NCBI GenBank assembly: GCA_026874595.1
Contig: CM049307.1
Coordinates: 27,316,362 to 27,380,361 of the forward strand
DNA from: Sipunculus nudus
Lineage: Eukaryota > Annelida > Sipuncula > Golfingiida > Sipunculidae
Length of the DNA: 64,000 nt
Direction: 5' to 3'
The notes below the pieces were generated by a model that was not told where the DNA came from, did no database searches, and worked only from the letters and a program-made list of their open reading frames with translations. The position numbers were made by a program, and so were the translations under genes. Positions 1 through 10,805 of this stretch are shown piece after piece. Positions within the stretch are counted from its first letter, which is position 1, and every line of letters begins with the position of its first letter.

Positions 1-505
1 AGATCTGGATCAAACTATTTTCCATATCTCGTCTATATACTAAAAATACGGGAAACTTAATATAATATTACAAAAACGATAATAATGATAATAAAACCAA
101 TATAACGAATACGCTCTTGGAGAAAAAACTCATTGAAATCTTTCATATCCCTTTCAGGATGATTTGGTTATCTGCTGTCAGAACTGATAATTCATTCACC
201 CGTACACGGGCCTCAACATCACCGGTGAGTCACGCCGCATGAACAACCGCATTAACCGGCCGTGCACTGTAGATCTAATCATAAAAGACTCGAGAGTCTA
301 CCAAATGTACACTCAGGCGACACCACACTCTAGTGTATATATGTATAGGTTCCGTACCTGTGCATAGGTCTTGCATGAGTACACGTGTCCCCACAGACTC
401 GTGCGGGCTCACTGGGACAAAAGCCAACGCTCTCCTGATCGTCCCTCGTCGGCTTCATTGGTGTAACGGAAAATGTGCTTTTTCGTTGTTTTAATTGCCT
501 CCTCC

Positions 506-550
<45 letters not shown>

Positions 551-2887
551 CTCTCTCTCTCTCTGTGATTACGGATATATATATAGTTTAAATTATTTTA
601 TTAATAGTGTTTTAAAAAATTTTAAAAACTTTTGCAGAGTTTGTAAAGATTTAAACAAGACTAATTTATATATATTGTGAAGAATACAAGCACGCGTTAA
701 TTATCATCTTTCTGTTTTCTAGGCCATTCTAGGAGCCTTATTCCTGTCCCTTTACCTGAACATGTCTTTTACATATAACTTCCTTTTTATCCCTTAAACT
801 TAATAAACAACAAGGAAATAATTCTCCCTTTAAGCTAAAGAAAAGTTCACTGGTATTGAAAGAAAATATAATTCCTGATTGTCACATTCTTTTCATATAT
901 ACTTTTGTAGGATATGAACGGTTAGTAAATGATAAATACTCTTTCATTAAATGTTATGCAAGTGTATTAGACAAAGTATACAGTAACCATGAAGGGCTTG
1001 ACATGAAAAAAAAAAAACATAACTGGGTACTTCATCCAATATCGTTCTTTTACCTGTCATTTTTATATATGATCTATGTGAAAATTATGAGAACAAAATA
1101 TTATTATCATTAATGTAAGAAAATAAGATATGGATAAAATCTCCGCCTTTTTCAACATTTTTTTTTTATTTATTAATTTTTTATACTGACTACGGGTTTC
1201 AACATGCCATTTTTTTACGACTGAAATATTCCGCGTGGTATGTCTTAATGAAAGAATCATTGAAAACATTACGGGGGTGAATACACTCTGCAAATCATTT
1301 CCGTTTCCGCCACTGAAGTCGGGCAGACCACGCGCCAGATATCGGAACAACAGGACGTGCTGGAATTGAACACCTGAAATTTCATTTTGGTATGCTATTT
1401 GCAAAAATAAACCCGCTGGTGAAATCGTATAGATATACACTATCGTTAGTGTGGTAGATGGAACTGAAAACCTCGTGACCATTCACGATTGTCACGGATT
1501 GAGTTTGTTGGCATGTCCACGTTGTGTAAGAGCTCAGTTGACAAGCTTCACGAAATCAGTGAATGCCCCCGGTCTGCAGCAGAAGGGTGACGCTTGGCAT
1601 GCGCTGTTTCCCGGTTCAGGCAGTTAGCTGGGCCTCAGATCAGAATAAAATCTTTAGTCGAATGTTTTAATGAATGGGTTGAATTTCAGTGGCGGATCCA
1701 GGATTTTGGAAAGGGGAGAGACCAACCAAGGAAGAAAACCTTAAAAAAAAGGTCATCTGGACCAGAAAAGAGGTCAAGGTTGCAAATTTTGGTTTGAAAC
1801 CCTCAAAAAAGGTGTTAGGTTAAAAATAGGGATCCCCTCTGGATCCAACATTGAATTTAAACACCAAGGGCAAGGCTTCCAAGCATTCCAATTTCCATGA
1901 CCATGGTTAATAATATTAATATTTAACTTTATCTTGAAAAGGAATTCCATTTGTAATAGGTTTTGTGTAATTGTCATTTCAGTTGCCATCTATAGTACAG
2001 ATGGCAATTAAAATGACAATAACACAAGCCAAGTATGAATCTATAGTCTATACTTGAATAGAAAACCAGGTATATTCCTTGTATTGGAAAATTTCATCAT
2101 TTTCATGAAGATGCCTTAAACATTTAACTACTTGCTTTTTGCCTTAACTTTACCCCATAACACATTTTCATCCATGAGAAAGCTGCAGTTATGGGATTCT
2201 GCCCAAGCTAAAGTATGGGCATTAAAAAGCCATTAGTTACTGGAACCGTAGGCAACAAAAGTAAAAGTTATGCTACAGCCAACTTTTCTAGTTACTAAAA
2301 ATAACTTATCTTTGATAAAAGTTTTGCTGATTTGTTGGTTATACTCATTTGAAGAATATGAAGTTGTCTTGTATGATAATGAAGACCAACATTTTTTGCT
2401 TTGCAAAGAGTAGTTTTGAACATCAGTTGGACTTTTGTCCAAAAAAAAATTTTGCCTTTTTCTAAGTTCCTGGTCAAATAAATGTTTGTGGACTTGGTTG
2501 TCAGGGTTAATGTTTGACCCTGCTGGTGACCAGGTTTGATCCTGGCTTGGCCATGACTGGGTTTTCCCAGGCCGATGTTATTCACCAGTTTCCTCCTGAG
2601 TCCACCTCTGCACACACCAGGCGCCATTACTGAAGCCATTGAGAGTGCCAAGAATTGGCTACAGCTACTTGTACAATCCATGTTAGAGTAAATGTAAGGA
2701 TATATGTAGAATTACAGAACTGTCATAATTTATTAAAGCAAGGGTGTCCTTATTGTACAAAATGTAAACTGAAAATGTAGATAACCATACAATACACGGC
2801 TCAGTGCTGGAATATATTTCCAGGCCAATGAACCAGTGTAGACCCCAGCCATATGATAGTTAGAATTCCATTGAGGATAGGACAGAG
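1..2887. other. No gene recognised; upstream flank of the snoRNA host gene
   Basis: No convincing coding exon is visible; open frames here are short and AT-driven. The 5' exon or exons of the snoRNA host gene should lie in this stretch, because the first snoRNA at 2888 must sit in an intron, but I could not find a clear exon with a good splice donor. Near 1688 there is a motif (GGCGGATCCAGGATTTT) that resembles ends of animal DNA transposons; no partner end was found nearby. Confidence 0.5.
507..564. repeat. (CT)n microsatellite
   Basis: Run of CT dinucleotides with a single G interruption near 548. A short open frame through it encodes only a Leu-Ser repeat and is not a gene. Confidence 0.95.
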
Positions 2888-2976
2888 CCAGCTTTGGGTG
2901 ATGATTCAAGGTATGGTTTCGCTTTTTATGCTGAAACTTTGTGATGTAACTATCCTTGGCTGTCTGACAAAGCTGG
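2888..2976 (+). ncRNA. Box C/D snoRNA, predicted 28S Cm3848-type guide, copy 1
   Basis: Seen: C box GTGATGA at 2898-2904, D' box CTGA at 2931-2934, a C'-like GTGATGT at 2941-2947 and D box CTGA at 2964-2967. The ends form a terminal stem (CCAGCTTTG with CAAAGCTGG). The ten bases before the D box, CCTTGGCTGT, are complementary to ACAGCCAAGG of eukaryotic 28S rRNA (rRNA recalled from memory). The fifth base upstream of the D box pairs with the C equivalent to human 28S C3848, a known 2'-O-methylated site. A second stretch, TGGTTTCGCT, pairs with the adjoining 28S bases AGCGAAACCA. It lies several bases away from the D' box, so it is probably an auxiliary pairing and not a second guide. A diverged paralogue lies at 3343-3429. 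The RNA would be released from an intron of the host transcript. Confidence 0.85.
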
Positions 2977-3051
2977 TAATGTCAGATCATTCCTCCCCTG
3001 ACAGTGATTTGCATCAGAACATGTATTTATGGTGTTTTATGTGTATTTCAG

Positions 3052-3163
3052 AGGTTGGTTCATGTGCCGTGATGGAGGGATGGGGTCCAAGGATGAGACG
3101 CATCAAGCTTATTGGGATTACAACGCCTGCAGGGCAGATTGGGCAAACTGCTAGAACTATCAG
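3052..3163 (+). ncRNA. Host-gene exon
   Basis: Acceptor TTTCAG ends at 3051 and donor GTAACT begins at 3164. It sits between the two Cm3848-type snoRNAs. The exon is open in one frame from an ATG at 3072, and this frame stays open into the next exons. Confidence 0.6.
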
Positions 3164-3342
3164 GTAACTTCATTAGGCAAAACGTAGCATTCACAATGAA
3201 ACATTGCAGGCAAAATCTTTGCGTAATATTAATGGATAATTTTTGGTGTTTCAAGAAAATGCTTTCAAGAAACTTCTCCTTTGGTTTGTGCTATTTTTTA
3301 TTGCTCATGTGATTGAAGGATTATATGCAGAGGAAGGAGTGA

Positions 3343-3429
3343 AGTGCTTTGGTGATGATTCAAGGAATGGTTTCGCAACTTTTGCTGAATTTTCATGTTG
3401 TTATCATCCTTGGCTGTCTGAAAAGCTTT
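3343..3429 (+). ncRNA. Box C/D snoRNA, predicted 28S Cm3848-type guide, copy 2
   Basis: Paralogue of the RNA at 2888-2976. C box GTGATGA is at 3352-3358, D' CTGA at 3385-3388 and D CTGA at 3418-3421, with terminal stem GCTTT (3346-3350) against AAAGC (3422-3426). Both rRNA-matching blocks are kept: the D guide ending CCTTGGCTGT and the auxiliary TGGTTTCGC. The D'-C' spacer and the outer stem have diverged, so selection appears to have held just the pairing blocks and boxes. It lies in the intron after the 3052-3163 exon. Confidence 0.85.
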
Positions 3430-3609
3430 TAATTTCAAGATTATATTATTTGGTTACGCAGTTTTAGGTTTAAATTGATGTTATGAAAAATGTTTGTGAG
3501 GAGAGCAGTGCCACTTCAGAGGACTGACATTGCTGGAAGATTTGAATGGTAAAGAGCCACATAATTAATCAACTTAACCATTCTATTCTTTTTGTTTCTG
3601 TTATTCCAG

Positions 3610-3704
3610 ACCTGCTGCCAGGCCATATGTGACAGCCTTGGTCATTCCAGTTGAGCAGGATTACAGGTGCAGATGGACTTGATCTGCAGCAGAGATTCAT
3701 AGAG
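3610..3704 (+). ncRNA. Host-gene exon
   Basis: Acceptor ATTCCAG ends at 3609 and donor GAG/GTGAGG begins at 3705. An alternative weaker donor, CAG/GTGCAG, follows 3666; using it would keep a small reading frame open into the next exon. The SNORD27-like RNA starts about 50 bases downstream. Confidence 0.55.
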
Positions 3705-3756
3705 GTGAGGCTGCCTGGAGGGTTTCTTCAAATGATTTGTGAAGTGACATATCAGG

Positions 3757-3829
3757 GCAGTTCAGTGATGATAAAAATAGACAAGCATATATCTGAAATA
3801 ACTGTGGATACCAGGAGCCTGAGAACTGC
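3757..3829 (+). ncRNA. SNORD27-like box C/D snoRNA, copy a
   Basis: Terminal stem GCAGTTC (3757-3763) pairs with GAACTGC (3823-3829). C box GTGATGA is at 3765-3771, D' CTGA at 3793-3796 and D CTGA at 3819-3822. The block before D', AGACAAGCATAT, is complementary to the 5' end of 18S rRNA (ATATGCTTGTCT). Its register to the D' box is the same as in vertebrate SNORD27, so the fifth base pairs with the nucleotide equivalent to human 18S A27, predicting 2'-O-methylation there. The D-box guide differs between the three copies in this locus and is probably idle. It lies about 50 bases after the preceding exon. Confidence 0.9.
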
Positions 3830-4696
3830 TGAATATGTTTTGTATTCCTGTAAGAGGTTTTGCCTGTACATTGTGATTATGCTTTTGTTATAGACCCTTT
3901 GCACTGACCTCACAGCATCCCAGGCAACAGCCTCACTGAGCCATGCTGGAGGATAAACACAGCTGGAGTGCAGGCTGTCGCTGGCCAGTACCCCAGCCTG
4001 GGCTATCTAGATATCAGTCAAATGGATACTACCAGTAGATCGTTAAGTTAAACAGAGAGCCCAAAAGGAAGATCTATATATGTTACTGACAGGATCTCCT
4101 TCAAATCATGACATTTGCAAGTGTGAACGAAAAATGGATTCTATGTAAAATTATTAAACCCCATATTATTGTAGTCAGATCAACTGGTCGGTTCCAGTTG
4201 ATCATGACATGTTCAGTAATGTAACACATATACATTACGCTGACAATCAAGATGCCTTTATCTTACATCAAATCCATATTTTGAAGTTGCCAGCGAGTCT
4301 TTAGATAGTCACTTGCTTGAGATACAGCTCAGCAGTAATGGAAGTCTTAGATGTTTAACAGAACTGAAACTTAGAAGTACAACGGAGTATGGGCCGGTAA
4401 AATCAGTATGACTGAGAATATGGATCTCTCCAGTCTCAGAAAATCAGACTGTTGTCTATCTATAAAAGGTGGTGTGGAAAATTTTATTTATCTTATTCTC
4501 AATGCAGGTGTATGGGTTAGAGATGTTCTTAAAATGAAGATAACATTTGTGTTGTTTAGATCAAAAGAAAAAGGATGCCAGTCTGATGTTAAAATATAAA
4601 AAAGTCTCTTGCATGCATGATAAAGTTATCACAAGAAAAATATAAGCTTTGATCTTAATTGGATTTTAACATTCAATAAAACTGATAAAATATTGA

Positions 4697-4698
<2 letters not shown>

Positions 4699-4751
<53 letters not shown>

Positions 4752-4752
4752 C
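4699..4752. repeat. (AT)n microsatellite
   Basis: Alternating AT run with one GT interruption, inside the TIR element. Confidence 0.9.
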
Positions 4753-4881
4753 ATTTTACTTACAAGCTTTCTTATTTACTAGTATTAAATGAAAATTTGT
4801 ACATAATTTCATGTACGAGGCCTTGTAAGTTGCTGGCACTTGAGCTGTCCATCCATGTAGAGCTAAATACATAATGTACTT

Positions 4882-4889
<8 letters not shown>

Positions 4890-4970
<81 letters not shown>
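4890..4970. repeat. (AT)n microsatellite
   Basis: Long alternating AT run with a short AAAT interruption. It produces an artefactual Tyr-Ile frame on the minus strand. Confidence 0.95.
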
Positions 4971-5748
4971 ACATATATGTATGTTTACACATATTAACAA
5001 ATATCAAGTCCATTGAATCATTTAACTGGAATGTTTCATGTCTAAATATATGTATGAAGAAGGAACACATATCAGAATAAACCATGGTAAATATGGTATT
5101 TGATAATTATATATCACTAAATATTCCTCCACTACTCAAGTACATATGTCCATATTTGGGAAAACAAATAGTGAAGTCCAGTGAAGGTTAGAAAAATAAC
5201 ATAACATCTTTCATCACAAAATAGGAATAGACAAGGATTTAGAGTTTAATCCAGATGTGCAGTTTTAGGGGGATGGGTTTGATGGGGACTGTCTTGGCCA
5301 GTCACCAGCCCACGGGTTCCTGCTGGTCCTTTGCTATGTTCACCAGTTTAAAATTTCTTATCCCTAATTCCACAGTTAATTACAGCATTAAAAGTTTACA
5401 ATACTGCAAACATAAGTAACGTATATGCTAGTTTGGAGAACACAGCATGCAGTGTCAAGTAGACCTGCTGGGCCATGTGGAGGTCAGCTGGGAAGCATAG
5501 CGTGTACTCCAGTATGGATGCTGGGCTGGCTGGCCAGCCTGTGTGACGTCACATGCAAAGGGTCTATACAGGTCTATCTCCCAAACTTTTTGACAGTTAA
5601 CTAGTGTTAATGTAAACTTTATGTATATACATTTCCCAACATGTGAGACATGATATGGTAAATTGTTTCAGAAGTATTTGAGCATTCTGAGCATCTAAGC
5701 TTATGTAATAGTTGATATCCTGTTGATAAATGTTTTTAATGTTTACAG

Positions 5749-5797
5749 GGAATATTGTGACATTTTTTGGTGGCAACGAAGAATCATTAGCACAAAG
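5749..5797 (+). ncRNA. Host-gene exon
   Basis: Acceptor GTTTACAG ends at 5748 and donor AAG/GTGAGT begins at 5798. The second SNORD27-like RNA begins 76 bases after the donor, repeating the exon-to-snoRNA spacing seen for copy a. Confidence 0.65.
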
Positions 5798-5873
5798 GTG
5801 AGTGGGCTACATAGGCATTTAATTTCACTCTTGAAAGGTATACTATCTGTCCATTTGTTAACCAGTGTTGGCA

Positions 5874-5945
5874 GCAGTTCAGTGATGATAAACTTGACAA
5901 GCATATATCTGAAATAAATGTTGACATCAGGACCCTGAGAACTCT
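5874..5945 (+). ncRNA. SNORD27-like box C/D snoRNA, copy b
   Basis: C box GTGATGA is at 5882-5888, D' CTGA at 5909-5912 and D CTGA at 5935-5938. The terminal stem AGTTC/GAACT directly flanks the boxes. The D' guide GACAAGCATAT is identical to copy a over the 18S-matching part. The D-side guide and outer stem have drifted. Confidence 0.88.
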
Positions 5946-6261
5946 ACAACACTGTGCCCTTTTTGTCTTGTTTTAAAATCGGTTAATTGCTTAGGATCAT
6001 AATGCATGTGCAAAGTAAAAGTATTCAGTCAACAACTAGCAGGTCTGTCATATATGGTGAATCAATTACACTTCAACTATTTAAATATCATTGAGTTGAT
6101 AGTGGTTAGTTGTAATTTACCTAGTAATTAGTATATATATCTGCAGTGAGTGTCAGTTGGTTACTGCTTTGCATTCCAGATTTGAAAGTATACAATATCC
6201 TTGTTTGTAATGTTTTGATCTCAACCAGAATTTGTAAAGGAAGTGTATCATATGATTTCAG

Positions 6262-6325
6262 GTGCCATCGGTGGATGAGTAATTGCCTCAAGTTTGGTTC
6301 CAGGTTGACTTACTAAACTGACCGG
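6262..6325 (+). ncRNA. Host-gene exon
   Basis: Acceptor GATTTCAG ends at 6261 and donor CGG/GTAAGC begins at 6326. It contains in-frame stops. The following intron is expanded to about 3.9 kb by two mobile elements. Confidence 0.55.
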
Positions 6326-6430
6326 GTAAGCAGGTTTTATATCTCAACTCTATCTTGGTAATATACATTCTCTCATGTTCATCACCTGACTAGGTTTTTA
6401 ACCTTGAATTAATTAAACCATGTTTTTTTT

Positions 6431-7951
6431 ATGCCCCCGCCACAAAGTGGCCGGGGCATATAGTTTTACCCATGTCCGTCCTTCCGTCATTCCAAAATCT
6501 AACAGTTGTACGGACTTTTTTTCGCAATGCCTGCAGATATTGGCCTGATTTTTGGTGTGTGGACAGATATAGACCTGTTACAGATCGAGTTCGCGTTTCG
6601 TCCCGGTTGACCTACTTTTGACCGTTTTACGGCTCCTAAACATAGAAATTTTCATGAAAAATAGAAATATTCATGACAGATACACATGTACGGACTTTTT
6701 TTCGCAATGCCTGCAGATATTGGCCTGATTTTTGGTGTGTGGGCAGATATAGAGCAGTTACAGATCAAGTTCACGTTTCGTCCCGGTTGACCTACTTTTG
6801 ACCGTTTTACGGCTCCTAAACTTAGAAAATTTCATAAAAATAGAAATATTCATGACAGATACACATGTACAGACTTTTTTTCGCAATGCCTGCAGATATT
6901 GGCCTAATTTTTGGTGTGTGGGCAGATATAGACCAGTTACAGATCGAGTTCGCATTTCGTCCCGGTTGACCTACTTTTGACCGTTTTACGGCTCCTAAAC
7001 ATAGAAATTTTCATGAAAAATAGAAATATTCATGACAGATACACATGTACAGACTTTTTTTCGCAATGCCTGCAGATATTGGCCTGATTTTTGGTGTGTA
7101 GGCAGATATTGACCAGTTACAGATGGAGTTTGCATTTCGTCCCGGTTGACCTACTTTTGACTGTTTTACGGCTCCTGAACATAGAAAATTTCATGTAAAA
7201 TATATATTTTCATGACAAATACACTTGTACAGACTTTTCTTCACAATACCTGCAGATATTGGCCTGATTTTTGGTGTGTGGGCAGATAATGACCAGTTAC
7301 AGATCAAGTTCATGTTTTGTCCCAGTTGACCTATTTTTGACCGTTTGACGGTGCTCTAACATAGAAAATTTCATAAAAAGGTGCACATGTATGGACTTTT
7401 TTTCGCAGTGCCTGCAGATACGGGCCTGATTTTTGGTGTGTAGGCAGATGATAACCAGTTACAGATCGAGTTCTTGTTTTGTCTCAGTTGACCTACTTTT
7501 GACCATTTGACTGCTCATGAACATAGAAAGTTTCATGAAAAATATAAATTTTCATAACAAATGCATATGTACTGACTTTTTTTCCTCAATGCCTGCAGAT
7601 ACCACCCTGATTTTTTTTGTGTGGGCAGATAATGACAGTTACAGATCGAGTTTGCGTTTCATCCCGGTTTACCTACTTATGATTGTTTTACGGCTCCTAA
7701 ACATAGAAAATTTCATGAAAGACAGAAATTTTTATGGAAAATGCACATGTATGGATTTTTTTTCACAATGCCTGCATATACTGGCATGATTTTTGGTGTG
7801 TTGCTTGATAATGACCCGTTACAGATCAAGTTCGCATTTTGCCCTTGTTAACCTACTTTTGACCATACGACACCTCCTGAACTTAAAAAATTTTACAAAT
7901 GTTTCTAATTTGCCCAAGGCGGGGGCATTTGTGTCGTTCCGACACATCTAG
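6431..7951 (+). mobile_element. Family A Helitron-like element, copy A1, with 180-bp tandem core
   Basis: It starts with a stem-loop (ATGCCCC...GGGGCAT, 6431-6459) and continues with a GTCC/TTCC-rich stretch. It then holds about eight tandem units of 180 bp, most containing a CTGCAGATATTGGCCTGA-type core. It ends with GGCGGGGGCAT, a second stem-loop (GTGTCG/CGACAC) and CTAG before T. The 3' stem-loop plus CTAG-T end is typical of Helitrons; the inverted start/end motif and tandem core recall the bivalve pearl/HINE elements (inference). No protein is encoded. It lies in a host-gene intron. Confidence 0.75.
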
Positions 7952-8095
7952 TTTTAATTTATAATTAAAGAGAATTTATCAGGATCCAAAGAAAAAGAAG
8001 TCTTGACCTCCTCCACTGTTCTTTATTTTCATAAATAATGTTTTGACTTTGAATATGTTCTGTTCTAAAAATATACGAAAAACTAGACATCAGAT

Positions 8096-8168
8096 GCAGT
8101 TCTGTGATGATCACATTTGACAAGCATATATCTGAAACAAACTGTGGATATCTGTATCTGAGAACTGC
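8096..8168 (+). ncRNA. SNORD27-like box C/D snoRNA, copy c
   Basis: Terminal stem GCAGTTC (8096-8102) pairs with GAACTGC (8162-8168). C box GTGATGA is at 8104-8110, D' CTGA at 8132-8135 and D CTGA at 8158-8161. The 18S-complementary block GACAAGCATAT before D' is unchanged from copies a and b. A mobile element now separates it from the upstream exon, but its boxes and stem are intact. Confidence 0.88.
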
Positions 8169-8899
8169 TGGTTATAATATTTTGTAATAAGAAAACTTCA
8201 CAAGATCAACATTTATAGCATCAAAAAAAATGTTTAAAAAAGTGGCAAAGCTTTCTCTTGAAATCATGTGCATAGTTCCCAGCCTTAAAATTTTGAATTT
8301 TTAGCTCTGCTGACAAAGTCATTTTAGCTATGGCAATCACTCTTTGTCCATTATAAGAGTGTGTATGGGTTAACAGGGCACAAATTGTAACTGCCAGACC
8401 TAGAATCTTCTAGCTTGACATCCAGGGCGGTTTATGAATATGAAAAATCTTGTAAACCTGAAATTCGGTCTGTTTCCCATAATCTCCGAGTTGTGGGGCT
8501 CAGAAGTACATACACCCCCTAGAATAAATAAAAATTTGATACAAAATCTTCAGTATTTGAACAACTAATGCATTGATCACCATGATTCTTTGCATGCATA
8601 TTCATGGAGCGTTTCATCAGTTCCTGCAGACTGATAATGACACCTGGAATTTTTACGCATTTTATTCTATTATTGAGAACACTGGGTCTGTTAACAAGGC
8701 ACAAATTGTACCTGCAAAGGTTGGAATCATAAACCTCTTATATTCTGAGAGTTCCCCTAAAGTTCTCCTCAGAAACCTGAAATTAGGTCACTGTGCCTTA
8801 TATTCTCTGAAATTTCGAGGCGTGTTTGAGCACCCCAGAAATAATTCAAAATACACACCAATTTCCAGATTCCTCAGGAATGGCTTGATGGCTTCTTAT
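8169..8899. other. Intronic sequence, no feature recognised
   Basis: Inside the host-gene intron. Two related segments (about 8385-8480 and 8695-8790), each with a CAAATTGTA and a CTGAAATT motif, suggest a decayed tandem duplication. No snoRNA boxes or exons were found. Confidence 0.5.
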
Positions 8900-9878
8900 T
8901 ATACCCTTGCAACGAAGGGATATAGTAAGGCCTCAGTTTGTGCGTCCCTCTGTCCATCCTGAAATGGTTTTTAAATTTATTTAAAAATTTAAATGATTTA
9001 GAGCCAAACTGTTTAATCGAAACCTTTCATCTTCCACATATGGCTCACCCACCATAAGATGAAGAACACTATTGTTTTTGAGGTCACAGGGTCTAAGGTC
9101 ATGGCCACTGGATCCACCTCTTGAAAAAGCTTGTGGACCCATTATAAGCCAAACCGTTTGACTTAAACCTTTCATCTTGCAAATATGGCTCCCCTAACAT
9201 GGATGAAGAAACCTGTCAACCCAATTTTGGCCTAACCATTAGACCAACACCTTTCATCTTGCACATATGGCCCATCCACCTATGCATGAAGATCCCTATC
9301 AATTTTGAGATCACGGTCAAACGTCACATCCACAGCACCCACTTCTTGAAAAAGCTTATGGCCCCATTATAAGCCAAACCGTTTGACTTAAACCTTTCAT
9401 CTTGCAAATGTGGCTCTCCTATCTATGGATGAAGAACCCTGTCAACCCAATTTTGGCCTAACCATTAGACCAACACCTTTCATCTTGCACATATGGCCCA
9501 ACCACCTATGCATGAAGATCCCTGTCAATTTTGAGATCACGGTCAAACGTCACAGCCACAGCACCTACTTCTTGAAAAAGCTATGGCCCCATTATAAGCC
9601 AAACCGTTTGACTTAAACCTTTCATCTTGCAAATGTGGCTCTCCTACCCATGGATGAAGAACCCTATCGACCCAATTTTGGCCTAACCGTTAGACAAACA
9701 CCTGTCAGTGTCATCTTGCTCATGGCTCCACACCCATGGATGTTGCACCCTATTTAGTTTCAAGTCACAGGAGCATAGGTCAAGGCCAGAGAGCTGCCCT
9801 CCTCATTTTCACACTGTGTAATACACCCATTCTAATTCTGGCCCATGCGATGGGATGCTCCACTTTGCATTGCCCTTG
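8900..9878 (+). mobile_element. Family E Helitron-like element with about 230-bp tandem units
   Basis: The 5' stem-loop is ATACCCTT/AAGGGAT (8901-8921). The core holds repeated units sharing CATTATAAGCCAAACCGTTT and TTTCATCTTGCAAATATGGC. The 3' part has the stem CCCAT/ATGGG and ends CCCTTG before TT. No coding capacity. The architecture matches families A-D. Confidence 0.65.
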
Positions 9879-10186
9879 TTAAATTTAGTGTGCCTATGGG
9901 TTTTGATGAACTTAAGCTAATATGCATGAATGATGATACCACCTACATTATCTTAATTAGTTGCAAGAACATATTGTCAGCATCTCAGTCGGCTGAGTTT
10001 CATAACCTATGGGTCACTTGGTGTAATAATGCCAGATCATGGTTCATAATGGTAGCTATCCAAATGCCCTCTGGAATATGATGATAAAATAAAATACCAT
10101 ATATGTGTTGAATTTTTATCCTGAGATCTTTTTTCGTTTTGAGCATATTTCTCGTATAAACAGCTTGTGACTTATTTTTTTTCCAG
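9879..10186. other. Intronic sequence before the exon at 10187
   Basis: No confident feature. A weak box C/D-like arrangement at about 9929-10004 (TGATGA, CTGA and a 5-bp stem) has no recognisable rRNA guide and was not called. Confidence 0.4.
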
Positions 10187-10259
10187 AACTGCTTCCAGGG
10201 TGCCCCAAAATACCACACCATCAACAATGATGCCAGAAAACTACCAGGGAAGTCTAAAG
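10187..10259 (+). ncRNA. Host-gene exon
   Basis: Pyrimidine-rich acceptor ending CCAG at 10186; donor AAAG/GTATGT begins at 10260. The H/ACA RNA lies in the intron that follows. Confidence 0.6.
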
Positions 10260-10549
10260 GTATGTTTTTTCAAGACACTTAATGCTAACAACCTATTTTA
10301 GAGTAAGATCTAAATTGTGATGCTTCAGAATTTAGCTGATATTTATGTAATATTTTGGATGGTAGCACAGAAGTTAAAAATGTACAAACAGATAAAGTGA
10401 GCTTACCATGTTTAAAGGAGGATTTAATATTAGAAGGAAAAAAATCCTGTGTCAGGAAAACTCAAAAACTTATAACTGATATTGAGGTTTGCAGAATCTG
10501 TGACAGATGCATCCTGTGTACAGTTAAACTCATGTGAAGGCTGCAAGAA

Positions 10550-10687
10550 ATAAGGCACCATGTCTTCACTTTACCATGCCACTTCACAGTAGTGGTCATG
10601 GGGTGATTTTTGGTGACAGAACAAGGTGTTATTTTCACTGCCTTTGTGGAGTTGTCTTCACATGGGTATAAGCAATAACAAACATAT
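10550..10687 (+). ncRNA. H/ACA box snoRNA candidate
   Basis: Seen: a 5' hairpin with lower stem CACCA (10556-10560)/TGGTG (10611-10615), an internal loop, and an upper stem CCATGCCACT/AGTGGTCATGG. A hinge AGAACA at 10618-10623 fits the H box ANANNA. The 3' hairpin has lower stem GTTATT (10628-10633)/AATAAC (10674-10679) and upper stem TGTGGAG/CTTCACA. ACA at 10682-10684 is three bases from the inferred 3' end. This is the full hairpin-hinge-hairpin-tail layout with two pseudouridylation pockets. I could not assign the target uridines. It sits about 120 bases upstream of the next exon's acceptor. Confidence 0.7.
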
Positions 10688-10805
10688 CACTGAAAAGGAG
10701 CTATCAACCAAACTTAAGCTGTCAATTTGGTTTGCATTATTACCATTATAAACTTCTTACTGCCAGCATAATAATTATTTTTTCTTCATGATCTTATTTT
10801 TATAG

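Larger units (their letters stand above)
3891..5566. mobile_element. Non-autonomous DNA transposon with short TIRs and TA duplication
   Basis: The left end TAGACCCTTTGCA and its exact inverse TGCAAAGGGTCTA (5554-5566) are each flanked by TA. The similarity extends weakly further inward. This is the signature of Tc1/mariner-type insertion (established for that superfamily). No transposase frame is visible. It carries two long AT microsatellites and sits in a host-gene intron just after SNORD27-like copy a. Confidence 0.7.

Noticed and set aside
1063..1482. 139-codon minus-strand frame
   Set aside because: Composition is that of AT-rich non-coding DNA and no family feature is seen.
9929..10004. 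Additional box C/D snoRNA (TGATGA at about 9931, CTGA at about 9994, 5-bp ATGAA/TTCAT stem)
   Set aside because: No D' or C' box and no guide complementary to rRNA that I could recognise; such a set of short motifs can occur by chance.
10073..10128. TGATGA...CTGA pair before the 10187 exon
   Set aside because: Spacing is too short and no closing stem is present.
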